Positions 50,653-57,709 of a DNA stretch of 64,000 bases are shown one piece after another. The notes beneath the pieces are model-generated. The model was not told the origin of the DNA and did not search any database. It worked only from the letters and a program-made list of their open reading frames with translations. A program made the translations under genes and the position numbers. Source of the DNA: Pseudoxanthomonas jiangsuensis. Lineage in GTDB: Bacteria > Pseudomonadota > Gammaproteobacteria > Xanthomonadales > Xanthomonadaceae. The stretch covers positions 62,001 to 126,000 of the forward strand of contig NZ_PDWL01000002.1 in NCBI RefSeq assembly GCF_010093185.1, given 5' to 3'. The first letter of the stretch is position 1. The number at the start of each line of letters is the position of its first letter.

Positions 50653-52989
50653 ATGACCAAGATGGATGCACGCAAGCCCATTCCCGGCCAGGCCGCCCGC
50701 GTCGGACCGCTGCTGGCGCTGCTGCTGTTGCTGCTGGCGGCGTGGTTCGGCTGGAACGGCTGGAACCAGTGGCGGGCCGATGCCCGCGAGGCCGACCTGA
50801 CCGCCGCGCGCGACCAGGCGGTCGCGGCGACCGCGTCGGCACTGTCGGCGCAGGAGCGCGCCCTCGGCGAGCGGCTCAAGGGCGAAGAGTTCCAGGCCGC
50901 CCTGGCGGGCGGCGATCCGGCCGCCGCTGCGGCCGCCCTGCGCGCCGCCTGGCCGCAGGCCGAGGACAGCGCGGTGTGGCGCGCCGACCTGGCTGCCGGG
51001 TATGCCGATGCCAACGCTTTCGGCTACGCCCGCCTGGCCCTGCTCGAGCGCGCGCTCAGCGGCGACGCGCCAGTGGCCGCGGTGGTCCGCGACGAAGGCA
51101 AGCCCAGGCTGGGGGTGGCCGCGCCGGTGAACCTCGGCGGCCAGGCCGCGGTGGCCTACGTACGCCTGCCGTTGCCTTTGCTCACCGCCGGCGTCTCCCA
51201 GGCGCCGGTGCCCGAAGGCACCTACCTGGCCCTGCGCCAGGGCAACTACAACGTGATCGAGCGCGGCAACGGCTCGCTGGCGCAGAGCGCCGACCTGCTC
51301 TCGCGCGAGGTCGGCAAGACCGGCCTGCGCGCGGCGGCGGCGGTGCCCGATCCGGGCGTGGCCCCGTTCGGCCTGGGCGCGCTGGCCTGTTTCGTGGTGG
51401 CCGGGGTGTTCGCCGTGCTGGCGGTGCTGGCCCTGCTGCTGGCCCACCCGCGGGTGCGCGGGCTGCTGCGCCGCCGCGCCGCCGCCGCGCCGGCGGCGGA
51501 AGACCTGCCGACCCTGGGCCAGACCCTGCGCGATTCCGCCGCCGAGGCACCGGCCGCTGCGGCCGCCTCCCCGCGCGCCGCGCCGGCGGTGCAGGACGTG
51601 CAGCTGGATCCGGGCATCTTCCGCGCCTACGACATCCGCGGCGTGGTCGGCAAGCAGCTGACCCCGCAGGTCGCCGCGCGGATCGGCCAGGCGATCGGCA
51701 GCGTGATGGCCGAGCAGGGCCTGACCGACATCGTGGTCGGCCGCGACGGCCGCCTGTCCGGGCCCGAGCTGTCGGGCGGCCTGATCGAGGGCCTGCGCCG
51801 GGCTGGCCGCAACGTGATCGACGTGGGCATGGTCCCGACCCCGGTGGTGTACTTCGCCGCCTACCACCTGCGCGCCGGCAGCGGCGTGGCGGTGACCGGC
51901 AGCCACAACCCGCCCGACTACAACGGCTTCAAGATCGTGGTCGGCGGCGAGACCCTGTCCGGCGACGCGATCTCCGACCTGTACGCGCGCATCGCCGAGG
52001 GCCGCCTGCACCAGGCCGACCCGGGCGTGCTGACCCAGCACGACGTGGCCGACGACTACATCCAGCGGATCGCCGACGACGTCCAGCTCGAGCGCCCGCT
52101 GAAGGTGGTGGCCGACGCCGGCAATGGCGTCGCCGGCGAGATCGCCCCGCGCCTGCTGGAGGCGATCGGCGCCGACGTGATCCCGCTGTACTGCGAGGTC
52201 GACGGCACCTTCCCCAACCACCACCCGGACCCGAGCGAGCCGCACAACCTCGAGGACCTGATCCAGACGGTCAAGCAGTTCGACGCCGACATCGGCCTGG
52301 CCTTCGACGGCGACGGCGACCGCCTGGGCGTGGTCACCAGGGAAGGCAAGGTGATCTTCCCCGACCGCCTGCTGATGCTGTACGCGGCCGACGTGCTGCA
52401 GCGCAATCCGGGCGCGATGGTGATCTACGACGTCAAGTGCACCGGCAAGCTGTCCGACTACATCCTGCGCAACGGCGGCAGCCCGCTGATGTGGAAGACC
52501 GGCCACTCGCTGATCAAGTCGAAGATGCGCGAGACCGAGGCCGAGCTGGCCGGCGAGATGAGTGGCCACTTCTTCTTCAAGGAGCGCTGGTACGGCTTCG
52601 ACGACGGCCTGTACTCGGCCGCGCGCCTGCTGGAGATCCTGGCCGGCCGCGCGGAGAGTGCCTCGGAAGTGCTCGACGAGCTGCCCGACAGCGTCTCCAC
52701 CCCGGAGATCAAGGTCCCGGTGGAGGACAATCCGCACGGGGTCGTGGCCCGCTTCGCCGCCGCCGCCCAGGTCGAGGACGCGCCGTTCGCCGGCGCCCGC
52801 CTGACCACCATCGACGGCCTGCGCGCGGACTGGAACGACGGCTGGGGCCTGCTGCGCGCCTCCAACACCACCCCGGTGCTGGTGCTGCGCTTCGAGGCCG
52901 ACGACGAGGCGGCGCTGGCGCGGATCAAGGACCTCTACCGCGAGCAGCTGCGCGGCCTGCTGCCGGAAGGCACGCCGCTGGAGTTCTGA
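50653..52989 (+). CDS. algC: AlgC-type phosphomannomutase/phosphoglucomutase with N-terminal membrane extension
   Basis: A 778-residue protein, far longer than the roughly 460-residue AlgC/XanA enzymes. The C-terminal portion from about residue 315 (DPGIFRAYDIRGVVGKQLTP) is the complete hexose-phosphate mutase, with the phosphoserine loop TGSHNPPDYNGFK, metal loop FDGDGDRLGV and GEMSGHFFFKERW. The first 260 residues hold two membrane helices (about 17-34 and 240-260) around a periplasmic domain, then an Ala-rich linker. It interconverts mannose/glucose 1- and 6-phosphates for polysaccharides and LPS. The extension may tether it to the membrane. Third gene of the coaBC-dut-algC unit. Confidence 0.93.
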   Translation: MTKMDARKPIPGQAARVGPLLALLLLLLAAWFGWNGWNQWRADAREADLTAARDQAVAATASALSAQERALGERLKGEEFQAALAGGDPAAAAAALRAAWPQAEDSAVWRADLAAGYADANAFGYARLALLERALSGDAPVAAVVRDEGKPRLGVAAPVNLGGQAAVAYVRLPLPLLTAGVSQAPVPEGTYLALRQGNYNVIERGNGSLAQSADLLSREVGKTGLRAAAAVPDPGVAPFGLGALACFVVAGVFAVLAVLALLLAHPRVRGLLRRRAAAAPAAEDLPTLGQTLRDSAAEAPAAAAASPRAAPAVQDVQLDPGIFRAYDIRGVVGKQLTPQVAARIGQAIGSVMAEQGLTDIVVGRDGRLSGPELSGGLIEGLRRAGRNVIDVGMVPTPVVYFAAYHLRAGSGVAVTGSHNPPDYNGFKIVVGGETLSGDAISDLYARIAEGRLHQADPGVLTQHDVADDYIQRIADDVQLERPLKVVADAGNGVAGEIAPRLLEAIGADVIPLYCEVDGTFPNHHPDPSEPHNLEDLIQTVKQFDADIGLAFDGDGDRLGVVTREGKVIFPDRLLMLYAADVLQRNPGAMVIYDVKCTGKLSDYILRNGGSPLMWKTGHSLIKSKMRETEAELAGEMSGHFFFKERWYGFDDGLYSAARLLEILAGRAESASEVLDELPDSVSTPEIKVPVEDNPHGVVARFAAAAQVEDAPFAGARLTTIDGLRADWNDGWGLLRASNTTPVLVLRFEADDEAALARIKDLYREQLRGLLPEGTPLEF

Positions 52990-53029
52990 GGCCTCCGGCC
53001 GGCTCCTGCGAGGGGCCGGCGCGTCGCGA

Positions 53030-53722
53030 TTACCGCTCCGGCGGCAGGCTGGCCACGCCGCGCCCGCCCGGGGCGTCGGCGGCCTTCAGCGCGCGGTAGC
53101 GCTCGAGGATGTCGGCGATCTCCACGTCCAGCGCGGCCCGCTGGTTCTCGAAGCTGCGCTGCAGCAGCTTGTTGTACAGCAGCTGGGCGTGGCGCTGGCG
53201 GATGTCGTCGGCCAGCTGGTCCGGCACCGGCTTGCCGCCGAGCTCGCGCTCGCCGGCGGTGCGCAGCAGGGTCACCAGGCCCTCGCGCAGGCTGGCCACG
53301 TTGTAGCGCGCGGTCTGGATGCTGTTGTCGACCAGGCCGATCCGCTCGGCGAACACCCGGCGCAGCTCCTCCTCGTCCTGGAAGGTGACCAGCATGGCCT
53401 GGTCGGTGCGGCGGCGGGTCTCCAGCGCCAGCGCCTCGGTGCGGCGGCGGGCCTCCTCGTCGGCCTGGGCGGCGCGTTCCTCGTCGGTCAGCGCGCGCTG
53501 GATCTCGCCGGTGCGGATGCCGCTGCTGGCGCTGATCTCCTCGCGCGCGGAGGCCATCGCCTCCGGCGGCACCGTGTCGGAACAGACCCGCTGGCCGCCC
53601 TGGTCCCAGCAGTACAGCTTCTTGGCGGGCGGCTTGCCACTCTGCGCCGCCGCCAGTGCCGGCAAGGCCAGGCAGGCGAGCAAGGCCAGGCGCGAAGGCC
53701 CGGTCGTGGAACGGTTCGGCAT
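53030..53722 (-). CDS. Secreted DUF4124-like coiled-coil protein
   Basis: A 230-residue exported protein. The ATG at 53722 is adjacent to a GTG at 53725; either fits the AGGGGG site upstream. After a signal peptide (ending LPALAAAQ) comes KLYCWDQGGQRVCSDTVPPE, the cysteine-pair motif of DUF4124-type domains. The rest is highly charged and helical (EEARRRTEALALETRRRTDQ; YNKLLQRSFENQRAALDVEI), suggesting a long coiled coil. Probably periplasmic; function unknown. It is followed upstream by pyrE on the same strand and is convergent with algC. Confidence 0.75.
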   Translation of the reverse strand: MPNRSTTGPSRLALLACLALPALAAAQSGKPPAKKLYCWDQGGQRVCSDTVPPEAMASAREEISASSGIRTGEIQRALTDEERAAQADEEARRRTEALALETRRRTDQAMLVTFQDEEELRRVFAERIGLVDNSIQTARYNVASLREGLVTLLRTAGERELGGKPVPDQLADDIRQRHAQLLYNKLLQRSFENQRAALDVEIADILERYRALKAADAPGGRGVASLPPER

Positions 53723-53743
53723 CACGGCAGCCCCCTGCTGTCT

Positions 53744-54403
53744 TCAGCCCGACGGATCGCTGCCGTAGCGGGCCCGATAGGCCTGCAATGGCGCGCGGAA
53801 TGCGGCCAGTGTGTCGTTTCCGGCGGCGAATGCAAGCAGGTCTGCCAGCCCGGCCACGGCCTGCACCGGCACCCCGGCTTCGGCCGCCACCGCCTGCGCG
53901 GCCGAACGGCGGTCGGACTCGCCCGCGACCTCCTGCCGGTCCAGCGCGACCACGATCCCGGTCACCGTTCCGCCGGCGCCGGCGATGATCCCCAGCGCCT
54001 CGCGGATCGCGGTGCCGGCGGTGATCACGTCGTCCACCACCAGCACCCGGCGCCCGGCCAGCGGCGCCCCGATCAGGCTGCCGCCCTCGCCATGGGCCTT
54101 GGCCTCCTTGCGGTTGAACGCCAGCGGCAGGTCGCGGCCGCGGCGCGCGTACTCGCAGGCCAGCGCGGTCGCCAGCGGGATGCCCTTGTAGGCCGGGCCG
54201 AACAGCAGGTCGAAACGCAGCCCGGCCGCATCGATCGCGTCGGCGTAGCAGGCCGCCAGCGCCGCCAGGCTGGCGCCGCTGTCGAAGCGCCCGGCGTTGA
54301 AGAAATAGGGCGAGACCCGGCCCGACTTCAGGGTGAACTCGCCGAAGCGCAGGGCATCGGCGTCCAGGGCCAGTTGCAGGAAGCGGGTGCGGTGGTCGGA
54401 CAT
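53744..54403 (-). CDS. pyrE: Orotate phosphoribosyltransferase
   Basis: A 219-residue PRTase. SPYFFNAGRFDSG and FGPAYKGIPLATALA bind orotate, and the PRPP motif is VLVVDDVITAGTAIREAL. It makes OMP in pyrimidine synthesis. The start at 54403 matches the typical N-terminus MSDHRTRFLQLALD. The catalytic xth gene often lies next to pyrE in gammaproteobacteria; here a toxin-antitoxin remnant lies between pyrE and xth. Confidence 0.95.
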   Translation of the reverse strand: MSDHRTRFLQLALDADALRFGEFTLKSGRVSPYFFNAGRFDSGASLAALAACYADAIDAAGLRFDLLFGPAYKGIPLATALACEYARRGRDLPLAFNRKEAKAHGEGGSLIGAPLAGRRVLVVDDVITAGTAIREALGIIAGAGGTVTGIVVALDRQEVAGESDRRSAAQAVAAEAGVPVQAVAGLADLLAFAAGNDTLAAFRAPLQAYRARYGSDPSG

Positions 54404-54531
54404 GCCTTGGAAAGTGAATCGGAGAAGCGCCAAAGGATACCCGGCGCGCCCGGTTGCTTCGCATGGCCATGGGCAGGCCGGCAAGCAGGCAGGCCGGGCG
54501 ATTGCGCGGGGCGCCGGCCAGTGCTTGCATG

Positions 54532-54553
54532 AATATACAAGTAAATATATATT
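54532..54553 (+). promoter_or_regulatory. A/T-rich promoter with inverted repeat of the toxin-antitoxin locus
   Basis: AATATA (54532-54537) and TATATT (54548-54553) are inverted arms ten bases apart; the right arm can serve as the -10 box, seven bases before the toxin ATG. Such a site is a plausible target for self-repression by the antitoxin. Confidence 0.5.
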
Positions 54554-54560
54554 CCGGGCC

Positions 54561-54875
54561 ATGAAGGAGCTGCACTGGATCGGAACCTCATTGGACGACC
54601 TGCGCGGGTTTCCGACGGATGCCCGGGCCGAAGCGGGCACGGACCTGCGCCTGGTCCAGCAGGGGGGCGATCCACGGGACTGGTAGCCCATGCCGGATGT
54701 CGGCGCCGGCACCCGGGAGATCCGGGTGCGCACCAGGGATGGTGCCTTCCGGGTTTTCTACGTGGTCGAGAGCGCCACGGACGTCTATGTGCTGCATGCC
54801 TTCCAGAAGAAAAGCCAGAAGACTGCGGCCAGTGACCTCGAGAAGGGCAAGGCCCGATACAGACTTATTCCATGA
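54561..54875 (+). pseudogene. RelE/HigB-like toxin gene with an in-frame amber stop
   Basis: A 104-codon reading frame is interrupted by TAG at 54684-54686. Before it, 41 codons encode MKELHWIGTSLDDLRGFPTD...GGDPRDW. After it, the same frame continues PMPDVGAGTREIRVRTRDGAFRVFYV and ends VLHAFQKKSQKT...YRLIP. Together they make a typical phage-Gp49/RelE-like toxin (PF05973 type), in which this position is normally lysine (DWKPM), so one base change AAG to TAG explains the break. An internal ATG (54690) could start a 61-residue C-terminal fragment, but it lacks a ribosome site. The intact antitoxin gene follows. Unless suppressed, the toxin should be inactive. Confidence 0.85.
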
Positions 54876-54889
54876 ATGAGAGGTGCCCC

Positions 54890-55192
54890 ATGCGCAAGAG
54901 TGACAGGGACGAAAACAGGATCACGACGTCCAGCGGCAATGTATTCGCCGATCTCGGGTTCGATGAGGCCGAAGCCCAGGTGCTTGCGCTGCGTGCGGAC
55001 CTCATGGCGCAGCTCGAGCAGACGATCAAGGCGCGCAAGCTGACCCAAGTTGCGGCTTCCAAGGTCCTGGGCGTGAGCCAGGGGCGAGTGTCAGACCTGG
55101 CCCGGGGAAAGGTCGAGAAGTTCAGCCTCGACATGTTGGTCACCTTTGCGGCCAAGCTGGGCAAGCCTGCCAGGATCGAACTGTCGGCCTGA
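54890..55192 (+). CDS. HigA-like XRE-family antitoxin
   Basis: A 100-residue helix-turn-helix protein. The start at 54890 has GAGAGG six bases upstream; another ATG at 54872 overlaps the toxin stop. NVFADLGFDEAEAQVLALRA near the N-terminus is the signature of HigA-type antitoxins paired with RelE-like Gp49 toxins. The HTH is TQVAASKVLGVSQGRVSDLARG. It should bind the toxin and repress the operon, probably at the A/T-rich repeat upstream. Its own frame is intact although the toxin is interrupted. Confidence 0.88.
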   Translation: MRKSDRDENRITTSSGNVFADLGFDEAEAQVLALRADLMAQLEQTIKARKLTQVAASKVLGVSQGRVSDLARGKVEKFSLDMLVTFAAKLGKPARIELSA

Positions 55193-55286
55193 TGCCGGAT
55201 CGGTCCGTCCGGGCAAGCCAAGGGGCGCACGCCGCCGCCGCGATTCGCTAGGCTAGCGGCCTGTCCCGCTTCCCGTGTCCTGCCGC

Positions 55287-56096
55287 ATGCGCATCATCAG
55301 CTTCAACGCCAATGGCATCCGTTCGGCCGCCAGCAAGGGGTTCTTCGACTGGTTCGGCCAGCAGGACGCCGACGTGCTGTGCATGCAGGAGACCAAGGCG
55401 CAGGAGCACCAGCTGGCCGGGCCGGAGTTCCTGCCGGCCGGCTACAAGGCCTGGTTCCGCGATGCGAGCACCAAGAAGGGCTACAGCGGCGTGGCGATCT
55501 ACGCGCGGCGCGAGCCGGACGAGATCCGCACCGCGCTGGGGCGGCCGGACTTCGACGAGGAGGGGCGCTACATCGAGGCGCGCTTCGGCAACCTGAGCGT
55601 GGTCTCGTTCTACATCCCGTCCGGTTCGTCGGGCGAGCTGCGCCAGGGCTACAAGTTCCAGATCATGGAATGGCTGAAACCGGTCCTGGACCAGTGGCTG
55701 GCCAGCGGCCGCGACTACGTGCTGTGCGGGGACTGGAACATCGTCCGTTCGCGCCTGGACATCCGTAACTGGACCTCCAACCAGAAGAATTCCGGCTGCC
55801 TGCCGCCGGAGCGCGACTGGCTCAACGGCCTGTGCGCGGACCTGGCCGAGGAGGCCGACGCGAAGGCCGGGCGCGGCTGGGTCGATGCCTACCGCGCGCT
55901 GCATCCCACCGGCGAGGACTACACCTGGTGGAGCAACCGCGGCGCCGCCCGGGCCAACAACGTGGGCTGGCGGATCGACTACCAGTTCGTGACCCCTGCC
56001 TTGCGCGAGCGCCTGCGCGCGTGCTCGATCCACCGCGCCGACCGCTTCTCCGACCACGCCCCGTTCACCGTGGACTACGCCGGGCCGGTGGCATGA
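55287..56096 (+). CDS. xth: Exodeoxyribonuclease III
   Basis: A 269-residue exonuclease III/AP endonuclease. MRIISFNANGIRSAASKGFFDW opens with the catalytic asparagine, CMQETKAQEHQL holds the metal glutamate, YVLCGDWNIVRSRLDIRNW the Asp/Asn pair, and RIDYQFVTPALR plus RFSDHAPFTVDY the C-terminal Asp-His. It repairs abasic sites. The ampG-like gene overlaps its stop by four bases. Confidence 0.94.
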   Translation: MRIISFNANGIRSAASKGFFDWFGQQDADVLCMQETKAQEHQLAGPEFLPAGYKAWFRDASTKKGYSGVAIYARREPDEIRTALGRPDFDEEGRYIEARFGNLSVVSFYIPSGSSGELRQGYKFQIMEWLKPVLDQWLASGRDYVLCGDWNIVRSRLDIRNWTSNQKNSGCLPPERDWLNGLCADLAEEADAKAGRGWVDAYRALHPTGEDYTWWSNRGAARANNVGWRIDYQFVTPALRERLRACSIHRADRFSDHAPFTVDYAGPVA

Positions 56097-57400
56097 CCGC
56101 GGCCGCGCCGGACAGGCCGGCGTACAAGGGCTGGGTCGGGATCCGCCGCGCCTTCGGCACGCCGTCGGCGGCGACGATGGCGCTGCTCGGATTCGGCTGC
56201 GGGCTGCCGTTCCTGCCGATCGCCTCGATGACCCTGTCCACCCGGCTGCGCGACTCGGGCCTGGACCTAGGCAGCATCGGCCTGATCAGCCTTGCGAGCT
56301 TCTTCTACCTGCTCAAGTTCCTGTGGGCGCCGCTGATCGACCGCTACGTGTTCGCGCCGCTGGGCGTGTTCGGCCGGCGCCGCTCGTGGCTGTTGGCCGC
56401 GCAGCTGGGCGTGGCCGCGGGCCTGGCGGCGCTGGCCCTCACCCGGCCGGAGCTGGGGGTGGGGCCGCTGGTGGCCTGGGTGCTGTTCACCTCCTTCGCC
56501 GGCGCGACCCAGGATTCGGTGGTCGACGCCTACCGGATCGAGGTCGCCCCGGCGCAGGCGCAGGCCGCGCTGGCGGCGACCTACACCCTGGGTTACCGCA
56601 TCGGCCTGATCGTCGGCGGCGCCGGCGCGCTGTATCTGGCCGAATTCGCCGGCTGGAAGAGCGCCTACCTGGCGATGGCCGCGCTGATGGCGCTGCCGCT
56701 GCTGGCCACCCTGTGTTCGCGCGAGCCGGACGCACCGGAGGCGACGGTGCAGCGGCGGATCGATTTCCTCGGCGCGTTCTGGCAGCCGTTCTCCAGCTTC
56801 TTCGCCAACAACGGCTGGGCGCTGGGGCTGGTCCTGCTGTTGTTCGTGGGCCTGTTCAAGTTCCCCGACCAGGTGATCGGGGTGATGGCCGGCCCGTTCT
56901 ACCTGGACAGCGGCTACACCAAGGCCGACATCGCCACGGTCTCCAAGCTGTACGGAATCTGGGCCGGAATCGGCGGCGCGTTCCTCGGCGGGCTGTGCGT
57001 GGCCGCGTTCGGCTTCCGGAAGATGCTGTTCGTGGCCGCGCTGGGCGTAGCCCTGTCGAACCTGGCCTTCCTGCTGATGAGCCAGTACCCGTCGCAGATC
57101 TGGGCGTTCTACGCGGCCATCACCGCCGACAACGTCTCCCAGGGCTTCGCCGGCACGGTGCTGGTGGCGTTCATGTCCTCGTTGACCGACCGCAACTTCA
57201 CCGCCACCCAGTTCGCCCTGCTGGTGTCGCTGGCCAACCTGCCGGGCAAGTTCGCCGGTGGGGTGTCCGGTTATGTGGTGGAGGCCAGCTCGTACGGCAC
57301 GTTCTTCGTGCTCAGCGCGCTGACGGTGGTGCCGACCCTGGCCCTGCTGGCCTGGCTGTGGCCGCGGATCCGCGAAGCCGGACCTGCCGCGCAGAACTGA
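56093..57400 (+). CDS. AmpG-like MFS permease
   Basis: A 435-residue major-facilitator protein with about 12 hydrophobic segments. Family marks are MALLGFGCGLPFLPIASMTLSTRLRD, FLWAPLIDRYV, GRRRSWLLAAQ and SFAGATQDSVVDAYRIE, as in the AmpG muropeptide permease family. It probably imports muropeptides (GlcNAc-anhydroMurNAc peptides) for cell-wall recycling, but AmpG paralogues of other specificity are common in this group. Translation is coupled to xth by the ATGA overlap. A perfect 12-bp stem-loop follows. Confidence 0.85.
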   Translation: MTAAAPDRPAYKGWVGIRRAFGTPSAATMALLGFGCGLPFLPIASMTLSTRLRDSGLDLGSIGLISLASFFYLLKFLWAPLIDRYVFAPLGVFGRRRSWLLAAQLGVAAGLAALALTRPELGVGPLVAWVLFTSFAGATQDSVVDAYRIEVAPAQAQAALAATYTLGYRIGLIVGGAGALYLAEFAGWKSAYLAMAALMALPLLATLCSREPDAPEATVQRRIDFLGAFWQPFSSFFANNGWALGLVLLLFVGLFKFPDQVIGVMAGPFYLDSGYTKADIATVSKLYGIWAGIGGAFLGGLCVAAFGFRKMLFVAALGVALSNLAFLLMSQYPSQIWAFYAAITADNVSQGFAGTVLVAFMSSLTDRNFTATQFALLVSLANLPGKFAGGVSGYVVEASSYGTFFVLSALTVVPTLALLAWLWPRIREAGPAAQN

Positions 57401-57406
57401 ACGCCG

Positions 57407-57435
57407 GCCGGGGCGCGGCGATTCCGCGCCCCGGC
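57407..57435 (+). terminator. Stem-loop after the xth-ampG unit
   Basis: GCCGGGGCGCGG (57407-57418), loop CGATT, CCGCGCCCCGGC (57424-57435), six bases after the permease stop. No U-run follows. Confidence 0.6.
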
Positions 57436-57479
57436 GATCCGTGGCAGTCTTGCCGCACCACCAAGGACCCACCCACGCT

Positions 57480-57707
57480 ATGGCCGACCTGGTGCTGCGC
57501 GACATCGACCCGATCCTGGCCGACCGCATCCGTCGCGTCTCGGTGGCGCGCGGCTGGACCCAGCAGGAAACCCTCACCCGGCTGCTCGAGCAGGGCCTGT
57601 TCGCCTCCGAGCACGAGGTCCGTAGCGGCTTCGAGAATCCCGAGGTGACCGCGTTGTCGGATGCGATCGCGGCGCTGAAGATGCTGCCGGCGGGCAAGGG
57701 GTTCTAG
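57480..57707 (+). CDS. Small ribbon-helix-helix-like protein
   Basis: A 75-residue protein, MADLVLRDIDPILADRIRRV at the N-terminus followed by WTQQETLTRLLEQGLF. A strand followed by two helices in this pattern resembles FitA/Arc-type ribbon-helix-helix DNA-binding proteins, often antitoxins. No toxin gene (PIN or RelE type) follows: the next gene is convergent and starts two bases after its stop. It may therefore be an orphan antitoxin or a small regulator. The upstream AAGGAC is a weak ribosome site. Confidence 0.65.
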   Translation: MADLVLRDIDPILADRIRRVSVARGWTQQETLTRLLEQGLFASEHEVRSGFENPEVTALSDAIAALKMLPAGKGF

Positions 57708-57709
57708 GG

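Noticed and set aside
54690..54875. A separate 61-residue gene starting after the TAG
   Set aside because: It lacks a ribosome site, and the product is exactly the C-terminal part of a RelE/HigB-like toxin in the same frame as the upstream piece, so an interrupted gene is the simpler reading.
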